Shown: piece after piece, positions 11,372 through 24,385 of the stretch | Numbering within the stretch: position 1 is the stretch's first letter | Layout of the letters: each line of letters begins with the position of its first letter | Assembly: GCA_034008185.1 (NCBI GenBank) | Contig: CM067081.1 | Coordinates: 9,485,821-9,549,820, forward strand | DNA: 64,000 nucleotides | Reading direction: 5' to 3' | Source: Gorsachius magnificus | Taxonomy: Eukaryota; Chordata; Aves; Pelecaniformes; Ardeidae | Program-made: the position numbers and the translations under genes | Notes under the pieces: generated by a model | What the model was told of the DNA's origin: nothing | Seen by the model: the letters and a program-made list of their open reading frames with translations, nothing else | Databases searched by the model: none

Positions 11372-13345
11372 CAGAATCACTGAGGTGGGAAGGTACTTCT
11401 GGAGATCATGGAGTCCAACCTCCCTTCTTAAAGAAGAGCCAGTGAGAGCAGCTTGCTCACAGCCATGTACAATTTGGTTTTGAGTATCTTCAGGGATGGA
11501 GACTTCACAATCTCTCTCGGCAATTCTTCCAGTGTTTGACCACACACACAGTAAAAAGCTTTTTTCTTTAAAAGGCATTTCCATATTTGCCTGTGTTCTT
11601 TACTCACCCCATCAGGTATTTATACACATTGATAAGATCCCCATGAGCCTTCTCTTCTCTAAGCTGAAACTGTCTCGGCTCTCACAGCCTCTTCTTGATG
11701 CCCCAAGCCCCTAGTCATCTTTGTGGCCCTTTGCTGGACTTGGGCCTCCTTGTCTGTCATACTGGGGAGCCCAGCATTGGACACAGCACTCCAAGTGCAT
11801 CTCACCAGTGCTAATTAGAGGTGAATGGTCACCACCCTCGGCATGCTGATGATGCTCTGCCTAATACATCTCAGGAGGATGTTGACCTTTGCTGCAAGGC
11901 TCAGGTTCAACTTTTTGTCCACCAGGACCCCCAGATCCTTCTCTGCAAAGCTCTTTCCAGCTGGTTAGCACCCAGTGTGCACTGGTGCTTGGGGTTATTC
12001 CTCTCCTGCTACAAGATTTGGCATTTCCCTTTGTTGAACATCACGAGATTCATCTCTGCCCAATTCCCCTGCCTGTCAAAGTTCCTCTGAATGGCAGCAC
12101 ACCCATCTGGTGTATCAATCACCTCGTATCATCTGCAAACTTGCTGAGGGTGTAACCTGCCCCCTTGTTAGATCATTAATAAAGATGTTGAACATTGTTG
12201 GCCCCAGTATTGATCCCTGGGGTACAGCACAAGTCAGTGGCCTCCAGCTGGCTTTGTGCAACTGATCACAACCCTTTGAGCCTGGTCATTCAGCCAGTTT
12301 TCAATCCACCTCATGGCCCATTCACCTAGCCCCCTCATACTTCATCTCTGTCTATGAAGATGTTATGGGAGACAGCGTCAAAATCCTGTCCACAGTCAGT
12401 CATTTCATCATAGGTGGCTATCCGTTTGGTCAGGCATGATTTCCCCTTCATAAATCTATGCTGACTACTCCAAATCACCTCCTGTCTTTCCTATGTTTGG
12501 AAATGGCTTCCAGGAGGAATTACTCCATCACCTTTCCTGGGATCAAGGTGATGCTTAGCAGCCTGTAATTCTCTGAATTCTCCTTCTTGCTCTTCTTGAA
12601 GATAGCATTGAAATTTGCTTTCTTTCAGTCTTCAGGAAACTTTCCTGCTCGCCATGACCTTTCAAAGACAATCAAGAGTGGTCTCACAATGATAACAGCC
12701 AGCTCCCTTGGCACTTATGAGGGCATCCCTGCAGGCTTGGACAGTGAGTCTATATTCCTCCCTGGTCACCTCTTCCAGCTTCCACTTCTTGTGTATTTCT
12801 TTTTCATGTTTGGCTTTAGTCAGGAGCTCCTTGTTCATCCATGCAGGCCTCCTGCTGCCTTTTCTTGATTTTCTGGACATGGGATGGACCATGCTTGAGC
12901 TTGGAGAAGGTGATTATTGAAAATCAATCAGCTCTTCTTGACCCCTCTTCTGTCCAGGGCCTCCCAGACAATTCTTCCAAGCAGATCCCTGAATGGGCTG
13001 AAGTCTGCTCTCCTGCAGTCAAGGCTTGTAACCCTGTTTTTGCTTTTTTTCCCCTCTTCTCAGGATCCTGAACTCCACCCTCTCATGGTCACTGCAGCCA
13101 AAGCTGCCCCTAATTTTCACATCGCCACACAGTTCTTCCTGGTTTGTAAGCACAAGGTCCAGCAAAGCATCTCCCCTCATCGGCTCCTCAACCACCTGTG
13201 TCAGAAAGTTGCCATGAATGCACTTCAGAAACCTCCCGAGTTGCTTGTGCCCTGCTGTGCAGACATTGCACAGATATTGGGGTGACTGAAGTCCCCCATG
13301 TGCCTGTGAACCTGAGGCTTCTTCCAGATGGCTGAGAAAGGTCAT
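11372..13345 (-). mobile_element. Old, decayed CR1 LINE of about 2 kb, minus strand
   Basis: An older CR1 copy of a different subfamily from the 5.7 kb copy. The 3' end on the minus strand is near 11372, where the plus strand reads agaatcactgaggtgggaag. Moving up in coordinate, the minus frames give broken reverse-transcriptase pieces. Near 13019-13345 they give the end of the endonuclease region, including FLTQVVEEPMRGDALLDLVL and GSFGCSDHERVEFRI. Many frameshifts and stops show long decay. The plus-strand ORFs between 11496 and 13285 are antisense shadows of this element. Confidence 0.85.
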
Positions 13346-14799
13346 AATAAGTAAGAATATTTCTAAAACCGAGGAAAAAAGACATTCAGGAATAGATTCA
13401 GTTTAAGGAGCAGGTCCTTCTAAATTATTTAAGTCATTATGGATTAGGAGCCTTACAGTAGTTGTTCATTGTATGAGAAATTATGGAATTTATTCATACG
13501 GCACTGTCAGCTGCAATCCTCTTTGCCTCATTTGTCTCCTGCTGCAACTGTCTCAGGGGGGAAGTGGTGCACAGAAGAGCTCCCAAGAGCTTTACTGTAC
13601 TAGAATAGACTATATAATAATGTTAGACAAGAAATCATGAATACCCAGAAGGCCTGATCCTATGTGGTCCTGACTATTTCATGGAAGACATGAAGTATTC
13701 ACAGTACCTTGCCAAGTCAGAGAAATTGAAGATCTCTGGGTATCTTAGAAGAAGAGCTCAGAGGCTTCTAATAGCTGACCAATATGCTGCATTAATCAGA
13801 TTATTGGTGCAATGGGTTTATAGACTAGTTCATGCTGCAGTCAAGTCATATTCATACTCTGTTGTCAGTACATTTTGTGCCTGAAGAGGCTGAAAAGCAG
13901 TCATGCACAAGGAGATGCTTAATTATGAGATTCCTCTTCACAGGCATGAAGATGAGCCATGCAGTAGCGCGGGGGCTCTAAAATGCTACGGTATGCCAGG
14001 CAGTTTATCTGTGCAAAATGTTGTTATCAGTAAATGACACGTGCTGAGATGGTACGGAACCACCTGCTGTTATGTCTGCAGCAGCCCCCTTTCCCTGTTT
14101 CTGACCTGTGTTTCTCTTTCTAGTCTCTCTCTATGGCAGGCTACAAAGAGGATCACTAAACCCTTCGATAGCACTCACGTATCAAGTCTTTTGTTCAGTC
14201 CAAGAGACTCTTTCCTTTCAGAGAAAATCAAACACGCACTTGGGACTCAGGTGATGAGGAGAAGGAAAACTGATATCCTCGGGCCTCATCTCAGCCGCAG
14301 GTGCTGCTACATCCAACACGGCTGAGCTGTGGGACAGCGAGCAGTGACTTCAGCTAGCTGGATAAAACTCTACAACATCTAGAGGTGGATGCATCACATA
14401 GAAACTAGAGGCTAAAATGCCATCAAAGTTGCACCACTGGTGACAGGAACAATGTCCCAAAACAAGTTTGCAAGAACAGAATTGCTGTTCGGAAGGTGTG
14501 GAGAGTTTTATGAATGATCCATTTGGGAAGGGGTAGCCTTTCCGGTCACTTCTGTGGCATCTTAAGCATGCTTGGCCACCTTACAATAGCCTGGAATGAC
14601 CACTGCCATCAGCTTCCTTTTCCTGAGACCTTACTGAGTTTTATAAAGAAAGTATTGATCCAAACCAAGCCATACTCAGAAATAGAAAAAAAAAAAGCTG
14701 ACAGACTTACAAAAATTATTATAAACACCAAGAAAAGGCTCTTAAAAAACCCAAACCTTAATCTTGAAAACAGAAGCAAAAGGCACAGAAGAAGTTGTG
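13346..14799. other. Intergenic, no gene recognised
   Basis: Nothing recognisable lies between the two CR1 copies. The ORF around 14514-15014 only becomes meaningful in its second half, where it enters the next CR1. Confidence 0.6.
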
Positions 14800-16085
14800 C
14801 AAAACCCAGCCAACATGGGTTCATGAAAGACAGGTCTTGCCTAACCAACCTGATTTCCTTCTATGACCAGGTGACCCACCTGGTAGATGAGGGAAAGGCT
14901 GTGGATGTTGTATACCTGGACTTGAGCAAAACCTTTGACACAGTCTCCCATAGCATTCTCCTGGAAGAAGCTGGCAGTTCATGGCCTAGATGGATGTACT
15001 CTTCGCTGGGTTAAAAACTGGCTGGATGGCCGAGCCCAGAGAGTTGTGGTCAACAGAGTTAAATCCAGTTGGCGGCCGGTCACAAGTGGTGTCCCCCAGG
15101 GCTCAGTTCTAGGGCCAGTCTTGTTTAATATCTTTATCAATGACCTGGATGAGGGGATTGAGTGCGCCCTCAGTAAATTTGCAGACGACACCAAACTGGG
15201 TGGGAGTGTTGATCTGCTGGAGGGGAGGAGGGCTCTGCAAAGGGACCTGGACAGGCTGGATCGATGGGCTGAGGCCAATTGTATGAGGTTCAACAAGGCC
15301 AAGTGCCGGGTCCTTCACTTTGGTCACAACAACCCCATGCAGTGCTACAGGCTTGGGGAAGAGTGGCTGGAAAGATGCCTGGTGGAAAAAGACCTGGGGG
15401 TACTCGTTGACAGCTGGCTGAATATGAGCCAGCAGTGTGCCCAGGTGGCCAAGAAGGCCAATGGCATCCTGGCTTGTATCAGCAATAGTGTGGCCAGCAG
15501 GAGTAGGGAAGTGATCATGTCCCTGTACTCAGTGCTGGTGAGGCCGCACCTTGAATCCTGTGTTCAGTTTTGGGCCCCTCACTACAGGAAAGATGTCGCA
15601 TTGCTGGAACATGTCCAGAGGAGAGCAACCAAGCTGGTGAGGGGTCTGGAACACAAGTCATATGAGGAACGGCTGAGGGAACTGGGGATGTTCAGACTGG
15701 AGAAGAGGAGGCTGAGGGGAGCCCTGATCGCCCTCTACAACCGCCTGACAGGAGGCTGTAGTGAGGTGGGGGTCGGCCTCTTCTCCCTGGTAACAGACGA
15801 TAGGACGAGGGGGAATGGCTTGAAGCTGCGCCAGGGCAGGTTTAGGCTGGACATTAGGAAAAACTTCTTCAGCGAAAGGGTTGTCAGGCTCTGGAATGGG
15901 CTGCCCAGGGAGGTGGTGGAGTCCTCATCCCTGAAGGTATTTAAAAGAAGGATAGATGAGGTGCTTAGGGACAGGGTTTAGTGGTGGGATGGCAGGGTTA
16001 AGTTAACAGTTGGACTTGATGATCTTAAAGGTCTTTTCCAACCAAAGTTGGAATTGAGGGATTCTATGATTCTGTGATTCTATGA
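14800..16085 (+). mobile_element. CR1 LINE, 1.3 kb, plus strand, with RT catalytic motif
   Basis: A 5'-truncated CR1 in plus orientation that keeps the second half of the reverse-transcriptase domain. Seen: [11 protein letters not shown] near 14920 in one frame, then, after a single frameshift around 14950-15000, one open frame of 348 codons (14935-15981). That frame has [20 protein letters not shown] and the catalytic FADD motif at 15178-15189, and continues to the normal CR1 C-terminus. The 3' tail ends in attctatgattctgtgattc and tatga at 16085. Apart from the truncation and one frameshift it is well preserved, which suggests a fairly young copy. The endonuclease domain is missing. Confidence 0.95.
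14935..15981 (+). pseudogene. CR1 reverse-transcriptase remnant ORF (348 codons)
   Basis: The longest open frame in the window. It is the C-terminal part of the CR1 ORF2 protein: the RT palm motifs GVPQGS and FADD, the thumb region ([17 protein letters not shown]), and the conserved C-terminal segments [26 protein letters not shown] and [14 protein letters not shown]. The first 15 or so codons after the chosen ATG are out of the ancestral frame, so this ATG is not an ancestral start. The N-terminal endonuclease and the first RT blocks are missing, so no functional enzyme is expected. Confidence 0.9.
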
Positions 16086-18678
16086 AAATACCCAGTGCTG
16101 ATGGCAATTTTCAACATCTGTCTGGGATGCTTAGTAAGTTCTGCTGCCGGTGGGTAACTGTCTACCTGAAATGGGAGGGCAGCTCCTACACTCCTACTCA
16201 CAGAGACTGATGTTTTGTGGACTGAACTGTGTTTTGTGGTTGCACTGAAACCAAGTGACATTGCTCAGGGAGTCAGGATTTGCTCATTGTAAGTAACATT
16301 TATCTGCCTAAGAATAAAGTGCTCAAAAATTATGGATTTTTTTCCTGAACTTCCACCCTGTTTTCTCTCTTCCGGTGACAATTTAGTATTTGCAGAAATT
16401 CACTCTAGTTTATTGAAGATTTGTCCATGGTTATTCAAGATTGAGGGTCACAGACGGACACAGTGGTACCCAGTCATTACTGATGTTTGCTGTGTCTTAC
16501 CACAGCCCAACCCTCAATATTTAGGTGGAAGAGCAACATGAGTAATGACCTAGTTTAGAGAATTTCTAAATAAGCAGCAACCTCTCCCCCGTTACTGATT
16601 GCAGAGAGGCAGAGGCATATTGAACCGCATACCTATTACCGTTCAGGGACACATCATACTGCCATTCACAGGAGCCACTGAAACATTATTACTGCTCCCT
16701 TCAAGAGAAAGGTCAAGAAAGAAAGGAATTGCTTTATACCTGCAGAGATGAGGGTTGGGGCTTTTTTGAGGAAAAAAAAAGGCTTTTTTGGTTCCCCTTT
16801 TTCTTCCTAAAAAAGTAGAATGATTCTGGACATTTTTACACAGAAATATATTAGTGCCTATTGTTAATAATAATAAAAAAATCATTTCTCAAGGCACATT
16901 ATAAATGTATTGCCAGAGCATTTCACTTGCATGAGCAGCTAAGCCTGAGATCTGTCTATATGCTCATACTGTCCCCAGTTACAGCAGCTTTTATTAATAA
17001 CATAGCAAAGCCGAGAACCCTCATCTGTACTCAGCCAGAACTAGGCTCTCATTTTTCGTTAATACAACCAAACCCCATAATGTTTCCCTAGATCTAATGT
17101 CTCCTTGCCCCACGCAGAAAAGGGAATGATCCATTTTGACTGAAGACTTCTGCTGCCTTCATGTGGTGACGATGTTGCTGCGATGGCTGAATACTGCCCT
17201 CGTGCAGCCCACGCAAACCAATTGCAAAACATTGTCACAAATGTCTAACATCAAGAAAAGTCATATCCTGCTCAGAGCAAGCATTTCTTATAGAAGCAGT
17301 GTACATTTTTGCCTGATGAAAGGTTTAATGGAGTGGTGTCTTGAGCACAGACCCAGCTCCTCACCTGTGTTTTCTAGCCAGGTTATATCAGAGTTTCTGC
17401 CCCCCAAAACTCCCTTTGCTTTCAGTCATGCAATGGCTCAGTGGAGCATGTAGGTCTGCATGTTCCTCCAAGAGCAGGACCAGGCACTGAGCTGACCATA
17501 GGACAGGACTCCTCTGTTGGCCACATCAAGTTAATGTGACTGCACCTTCTTTGAGCCCACCAGAAATAACTGGGATGTTAATGGTAGGTTTTAGTACAAC
17601 AGGATTTAGAACAAATCCATGGTTTGGGGAGTTCAGAGAGATGAAAATATGCCCACCATCTCCTTGCAGCCCAGGTTTACATTTCTTTAATTTTGCTCGC
17701 AGCAACTTTTCAAGCTTTCCCCACTCTCAGCAACCTCCATGGAGTCTACCTTGGACACCAAGAGAAGACCTTTTCTTGCTGTCCTTTCTGAGGCCTGGCT
17801 GTATTGGCTGTCTTTTGCCCTTTTGATCGGTCCCCCCTCATCTTCCAGGGTCTCCCTTTGCTGCTTCTCCTTCCAGAGGTCTCCCCTTGCTCACCACCTT
17901 CACTCATGCTCCAGGGAAGGAGCAACTCACTTGCCCTTCCAGAAAGAACCATTTGACCCCAAAACAGCAGCCAGGAGGCCACTTTTCTTCCTGTTGCCCA
18001 GAGACAAGACTTTAAAAAGGCATTAAGACACAATAAAAGTGTTTATAAAGAGTGCTGGACTTGAGCTCCTTCCACTTCTATTGCTCATTATTTAGCCTGC
18101 TCTTGGCATAACGCGTCAGGGCTCAACAAGAAAGGCTCCCGCGTGCTGAACGCTGCTCAGATGCTGGATGGCAGCCAGGCCTGGTCCGGGAAGCCTTATC
18201 TCAACAGGCAAGACAAGAGAAGGTTAGAGGTAATGAGGGTTAGTAACACTGCCTGGATCTCAGTCCGTCTGCTGAAGGGTTTTCAGACTGGGACATTTGG
18301 CCATGTTCTGAAGTATAAAAAAAGAGAGAAAAAAGGCCTTTCTGTTTGTGTTTATTTATTTTTTTATATATATATCTATAAAAGGAAAGCCAGGACATGT
18401 TGCTGAGCAGCTGAAGCTTTATTCTTTTAAAATCTTTCCTTTTTGTAGCTTTTTATGTTACAAAATAAGAAAAAAACACTAAGTAATTCAGAAATGCCCG
18501 AATGAGTTAGCCTTTTACATTTTGTTACCACTTTTATCCTGGTTTTAGCACTCTCTTCAAACAAGAAAACCCCTACCCATTCTGGAAGTCATTTTAGCAA
18601 TGAGACAGCTGCTCTTTCCACTGGGAACCGGGCTCCCAATGATGAATTTTTACTTAATCTATAACATGTGTAAGAGGG
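16086..18678. other. Intergenic, no gene recognised
   Basis: Mostly single-copy sequence. A GC-richer patch near 17650-18030 has overlapping ORFs of about 95 codons on both strands, none with a recognisable domain. A T-rich/TATA run lies near 18350-18380. Confidence 0.55.
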
Positions 18679-19253
18679 TGTCGTGGTTTAACCCCAGCTG
18701 GCAACTCAGCCACACGCAGCCGCTCACTCACTCCCCCCACAATGGGACGGGGGAGAGAACAGAAGAGTAAAAGTGAGAAAACTCATGGGCTGAGATAAAG
18801 ACAGTTTAATAGGGAAAGCAAAAGCCGTGCACGCAAGCAAAGCAAAGCAAGGAATTCATTCACCACTTCCTATGGGCAGGCAGGGGCTCAGTCATCTTCA
18901 GGAAAGCAGGGCTCCATCACGCATAACGGTGACTTGGGAAGACAAACGCCATCACTCCGAATGTCCCCCCCCTTCCTCCTTCTTCCCCCAGCTTATATAC
19001 TGAGCATGACGCCATATGGTCTGGGATAGCCCTTGGGCCAGTTGGGGTCAGCTGTCCTGGCTGTGCCCCCTCCCAGCTTCTTGTGCCCCCGGCAGAGCTG
19101 AGAGCTGAGAAGTCCTTGGCCAGTCTAAGCACTACCCAGCAACAACTAAACCATCAGTGTGTTACCAACATTCTTCTAGTACTAAATCCAAAACACAGCG
19201 CTATGCCAGGTACTAGGAAGAAAATTAACTCTGTCCCAGCCGAAACCAGGACA
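18679..19253 (+). mobile_element. Solo ERVL-type LTR with 5 bp target-site duplication
   Basis: A complete LTR of 575 bp that begins TGTCGTGGTTTAACCCC and ends AACCAGGACA, so it has the TG...CA termini of retroviral LTRs. GAGGG flanks it on both sides (18674-18678 and 19254-19258), a perfect 5 bp target-site duplication typical of ERVL-class integrations. A TATA-like ttatata lies at 18993-18999 in the expected promoter position. No gag, pol or env sequence adjoins it, so it is a solo LTR left by recombination between the two LTRs of an old provirus. The family assignment comes from memory of common neoavian repeats. Confidence 0.9.
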
Positions 19254-22200
19254 GAGGGCCATTGCCTGTGATGGCAGAGGCAACATTTCTTTTCTTTGTG
19301 GAACTGGGATTGCAGAGAAGGGTGTAAATTAATTAGAAGGCAAACACAAGCTTTGCCATATGTGATTGGCCGTAGGTTCAAAACACCACACAAATTAATG
19401 CTGAGGAAGGGACCTGTACTTGGGGGCCTGTAGTCGAGCTCTTAAGCCAGAGATTTTGCAGTAATTAATTAACATTGCTTCCCTGTAGCAGCAGCCTAGC
19501 GGAACTCAGTGCAGGACCTGTAGTGGGGGAAAATGATTTTATTTTAAAATATACGGCAACGCTCTCACACCCACCTTCTTACAAGTGCCGTGCTGTGTGT
19601 TCAGATAGCCTGTATACCTATACCCATGTAGATCCCAGCGCTCTGGCCAGGTTTCCTTGCAGCAACAGGAAGGAAAAGGGATGCTGGCTACCCAGCCCTC
19701 ATCACCTCCTCACCCTTACGTTAGCCTCCAGGCACTGGTTTTGGATGAGTCTTTCTTGTACTGTTTTGGATCTGAAAATGGTTGTGTTCTTGTGCTTCTC
19801 CATTCTGTCCCACTACTGTGAAGCATTAGGATTTGCTTAATGAAGTATCTGATCTTTTTACCTGGCTGCTGCTGAAAAGGATCTGTCCTTTCCTTCTCGA
19901 CATCACCTCTTAATCACCTACGTAGGTAATTTGTCTTTTTTTTTAAAAAAAAAAAGATTTTTCCTTCTTTTTGGATGTCCCTTGCTTTAGGTTGCCTTTA
20001 TTACCTTTTCTGGGTGTCCTCGTGGATTTCCTGCAGATGTGCTGGAAACTTAATATGCCACCAACCCAGGTGCTATCGGCACCTGCCTTTCCTACAGCCC
20101 ATCTCCTGTTGTCCCTCCTGGTTCTTCCACACCCCGACGGTCCCATTCATTTTCCATTTGGAGCAGTTTTAATGCTGCTATTACAAACCTCAACAATTCT
20201 AATGGATAAGATAGAGCTAACACCAAATTTTGTTTTGCCAGTCTCTTTAATTAAAAGTGAAAAAAAAAATAAAAATCACCCCCTCAACGTTACAGCTGAA
20301 AAATCAGCCCCCAGCAACTAGGAAGATGCAATCACCCTATTTCTACTTCTTTCCTCAGGGCAGCACACTGAGAAAATAGATACATTCTGTGAAAAGAAGC
20401 ATCACAGTGCTTATATTTTATCATCCCACTGCTGAGTTTTATGTATTTGATTTGGCCTTTTAGTCACTCTCTTGTGATTGATTCCACCCCCCCCCCCCCA
20501 AACACACACACATGTGGATGCAGTTTCCTGCAGTTATTATCCTCCTGAAATTTAAACCTGTGCATATGATCCCAAGGTTAATAGAGGGCTTCAGAAAAGG
20601 AGGGGGAAACAGAACTGAGTGGCAAAACTCACAGCCTCAGCAGCCTTACTAAGATTTAGAAGGAAATCTTTGTGTAAAGCGACAGCGCAGGCTGCAGACC
20701 TACCCGATCTGCAAATGTTCAGCTTTTGCAGTATTCCTATTTATGCCTAAACACTTACAGGGTGAGGTGAGAGTGTCCCAGAATAGGCTCAGGATTTTAA
20801 GTGGGCTCAGGAGATTTGCCAGAGCCTTGATGCAGAGGTGGGGCTGGGAGCAAGAAGTGGCACAGCGGGACTAAGAGCCGAGTAGTGAGCCACAAGTCAG
20901 GAGACTGCTGCTTTGGGCATCCCAGTTTCCAGCTGAATTAACGGCCTCCCTGAGGCCACGGCATGGCTGCTTTCAGGAAGATTTACCTTCTGAGATACTG
21001 TAGTTTCCTTCGGTCATCAACGCTAATGAGAGGAAAAGTTTTAGGGAATCCCATGTACAGTCCAGACCAAAAATCCTATTTATTCTGGCTAAATGCTAAG
21101 CAGAAGAAGAGAAGAGGCCATCATTTTGTATTATATTATTGTCACAAGTGTTGAATAAGTAAAGAGAGTAATACAAATGGTAATTAAATGAGGTTTTAAA
21201 AAATCCAGATGCTATATATATTTCCATTGTTAAATACAGTCATAAGGATTCTGTACAGTTAGTTAATATTTTTTGAACTTTTTCCCATCTTACATGCAGA
21301 GCATCAGGGTTGGAATTGCTGGACATTTAAGAATGCAAAATGTTTTCCAAAATTCTGAAATCTCCTAGGGCAAAGATATCCCTTTTAATATCTGTGGTGC
21401 TTATGACAGTACTTAAAATCTATCACCTGTCATGTTGCTAAAGCAATACCAGCCTTTCTACACAGCCCTTAAAAATATTCTCTATTTAATGAGGTCAGTC
21501 AGAGGTCCCAGGGATCGCTTCAAGTATAAACATGCATATACACCTTTAAAGTGCAAGGAGCAGAATATGCTTGGTGAAGAAAGAGCTAAACCATCAGCCT
21601 AGTGAGACGTTACTATGAGATAGATATTAATCTAGCTCATGCATCTCATGCTAAATAGCATCTGCTGGATGAAGTCATCTGATCCAAATGAAGCGATTAG
21701 GAGTAATTGGCAGAAGTGCATGTCAGTGTCTTTCTTCTTACAGATACAGAAGAGTTCTGCATATGCACATGCCTGTTTCTCTACAGCCTGCACAAAAAGC
21801 CTTCAACTTCTCCTCCTGCCCCACCTGCCATTCAGAGGGAACCGATAAAAACTGATGCTCTGTTAATATCCTGCACCTGACCACCTCCTAATCCTGCTGA
21901 TCGTAACTTCCCAGCTGCCATCAAATGCTGATTTTTTTTTGAAACCTAAACACGCTCACCCACTGCTTCAGCCTACAGCACATCCAAAGCCATAGCAACC
22001 AGCAGAGAAACCTCAGCTTGCTTGAGCTGCACTCCCCAACACCTTCTTCTCATCACACCAGGTACCCTGGCTCTCAGTCAAACAAGGTGCGAGCCCTTTC
22101 ACTTAAAACTCACTATTCAGAAGGGGTGGCGCACTATGTTTTATTCTTTCATGCTGTAGTCAAAGCTTCCACCTTTTCTTTGGTTATCACATGCTGCCTC

Positions 22201-22794
22201 TATTGTTCAGGATATAGAAAGGAGTTGCTGGATTTTTTAAATAGGCTTGGGCTCTCCCTCCAAATTTCATATTCAAGGTCCAAATTGAGATCAACTTTTT
22301 TTAAGATACATCTACATGGATAATGCGCTGCGGCAGGGGAAACCAGAGTTAGCAGTGAATCAGTCTGGGTACGAAAGTGTTAGCACGCACAGGCTTTCTG
22401 ACCTAGCTAATATGCTCTATTTTACAAGGGGATATTTTGATTACAGACAATCATTTTATAAATGTCCCTACATCCTAAAAAAAAAAGTAAGATTGCATTT
22501 TGTATATAAAAATACTAACTACTTTGGTCACGTATTATTCTAACAGAAGATTACCAAAGAAGTCATCTTCTCCCCCTGAAACTGGGACCTGCCTCTAAGC
22601 CACTCCTATTTACACATGTCAAGAACAGCAAAGACCAGTGCTACATTAACCAAGTACTGTGTTGCAGCTGAGTTTCACCTAGAAAGAAATGTTGAATTCC
22701 AGGTGTTGCAATCCCCCTCAGCTCTATTTTTCTACCTTGTATATTTGAAAGGAACAGGGCAACAGATTAGCAGAGAGGACTTCAACAGGATTAG
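19254..22794. other. Intergenic, no gene recognised
   Basis: Single-copy sequence. A 13-base C run (20487-20499) is followed by a short CA repeat. The ORFs of up to 121 codons (for example 19475-19840) show no domain or codon signature I can recognise. Confidence 0.55.
20487..20512 (+). repeat. C13 run followed by (CA)n
   Basis: Thirteen consecutive C bases are followed by AAACACACACACA. It is a simple sequence prone to sequencing and slippage error. Confidence 0.8.
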
Positions 22795-22998
22795 TGGGGA
22801 ATTTTCTTCACAGAAAGGGTTGTCAGACTCTAGAAGGGGCTGCCCAGGGAGGTGGTTGAGTCCCCCATCTCTGGAGTTATCTAAGAGAAGGGCAGATGAG
22901 GTGCTTAGGGACATGGTTTAGTGGTGGGATGGCAGGGTTAGGTTAATGGTTGGACTCGATGATCTTAAAGGTCTTTTCCAACAAAGCGATTCTATGAA
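22795..22998 (+). mobile_element. CR1 3' terminal fragment, plus strand
   Basis: About 200 bases of a CR1 3' end. It has the C-terminal coding tail (GLSDSRRGCPGRW, degraded from the usual [13 protein letters not shown]), a stop, then the characteristic gtggtgggatggcagggtta segment, gatcttaaaggtcttttcca and a single tail unit gattctatga. It lies 3' of CTSC, about 260 bases beyond the best CTSC poly(A) signal. Confidence 0.9.
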
Positions 22999-23882
22999 TT
23001 AGCCAATTTACTCAATGAATTGTCCCATATCTACAGCACAAACTACTAGACTCCTGGACAACTTTGCTTGCTGCTGCTGTGAGAATCTTGGCCTCAGCTG
23101 AGTGATTCCTAGTTCCTCTCCCCTCTCATCCTCCTTCCCCAGCAGTTTAGATCCTGCTAAAGCAAAAAGTTTTGACAGGAAGCTCAGAACTTAAGATAAT
23201 AACTGAAATAAAGAACCAACTACTTCCACAAATACAAACTCCTATAGGAGTGGGGTCATTTTTATTAAACTCCGAGATGATCGGTTGCAAAGTACAGCAA
23301 TAAAACCCAGAACTGGAACATTTAGTAACAGCCTGAAATATAGAATTGATTTTTACTGTCATAGGGTTTGACATGCAGTTTTCACAGGACACTTAAAGCC
23401 TTAAAATTTCCTTTTAATCAGTGTAATTGCCCATTTCCTCCCCAATACACACTTATGTTCTAAATTGCAGTGAATTCCCGATTTCTGAGAAGTAAGGCAC
23501 TACAGTGTCCTTTCAGAGTCGTTACAGATTATCGTAGCAGATGCTTCCCTTTCAGATCTGAAGTTCAAGATTGTCCATAGAAGAAAATGCAACTGGTGAC
23601 TGAAGATGCATATCCAGCGATGAGTAACTATCACCACTTTACCAAAGCAGCTATTGCATTCTAGGTGATCTACCGTCAGACTTGAGAGGAAGCTTTCAGT
23701 GCACAGAGCAGAGCTAACAGTGTTCATCCTCTCATCTAGGAAACTGTTTGCTCTGTTCTGGAAAATTTCATTAAAGATCCCCTGTTCAAGCTAGGGGACA
23801 GATTTTATCTGCAGTTTCTAACAAAGTTTGGTGTGTTCTTATGGCTGGGGACAAGGCACTGGATGGATGAAGACCTCTGTGT
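22999..23882 (-). other. CTSC: CTSC 3' UTR and downstream flank
   Basis: This is the sequence 3' of the CTSC stop codon. Its upper part is presumably the 3' UTR. The first canonical AATAAA on the minus strand is at 23266-23261, which would give a 3' UTR of roughly 630-640 bases. An ATTAAA variant at 23418-23413 is an alternative. Confidence 0.6.
23261..23266 (-). terminator. CTSC: Candidate CTSC polyadenylation signal AATAAA
   Basis: This is the first exact AATAAA on the minus strand after the CTSC stop, reading down from 23883 (tttatt on plus). Cleavage is expected 10-30 bases further down. The ATTAAA variant at 23418-23413 comes earlier and could also be used. Confidence 0.55.
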
Positions 23883-24385
23883 TTATAGTTTTGGAATAGG
23901 AGTTGCAGCCACTGCAATGCTTTCAATGGCACATTCATCAGTGCCACGGCGGATTCTGAAGTAACCATCTTCTCCCCATGAGGTGCCCCAGCTGTTCTTC
24001 ACAATCCAGAACTTCTCACCACTTTTTGGGTCTGTACCATAGCCCACCAGCAAGACAGCATGATTGGTCAATTCAAAAGGATTGAAGTCATCCTGCAGAC
24101 CAGTGTGATGGTAGATCCCCTCTTTATAAAGCATGAAATCACTATAAACCTCAAAGGCAACAGCCATCGGCCCACGCAGAACAAGCTCAAGTTTCATCAG
24201 GGCTTCATTGCAGCCTCCATAGAAACCACCAACATAGTGGTACTCAGAAGTGTAGTAGTGGTAACAGCTGCGCTTGAAAGTGCATGGAGAATCTTGGGCT
24301 GTGTAAGGGAAGCAGTCCTCTTCCACCACTCCAAAGTCTTGGACATACTTTCCAGCAATGAGGTATGGGAAGCCACCATCACAAC
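23883..24385 (-). CDS. CTSC: CTSC exon 7 (rest of heavy chain, light chain, stop)
   Basis: A 503-base coding exon for the end of Gly295, residues 296-461 and TAA. Seen in order: [51 protein letters not shown], the heavy/light-chain junction near [19 protein letters not shown] with His403, and [18 protein letters not shown] with Asn425. The C-terminus [19 protein letters not shown] is identical to human over at least its last 19 residues. The acceptor is tttttgtttag/GT. As in mammals, one exon carries both the His and the Asn of the triad. Confidence 0.97.

Noticed and set aside
18679..19253. A full endogenous provirus at any of the LTR sites
   Set aside because: Both solo LTRs (18.7 and 49.5 kb) have perfect target-site duplications directly at their ends, and the nested one has a 4/5 match. 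No gag, pol or env sequence adjoins any copy.
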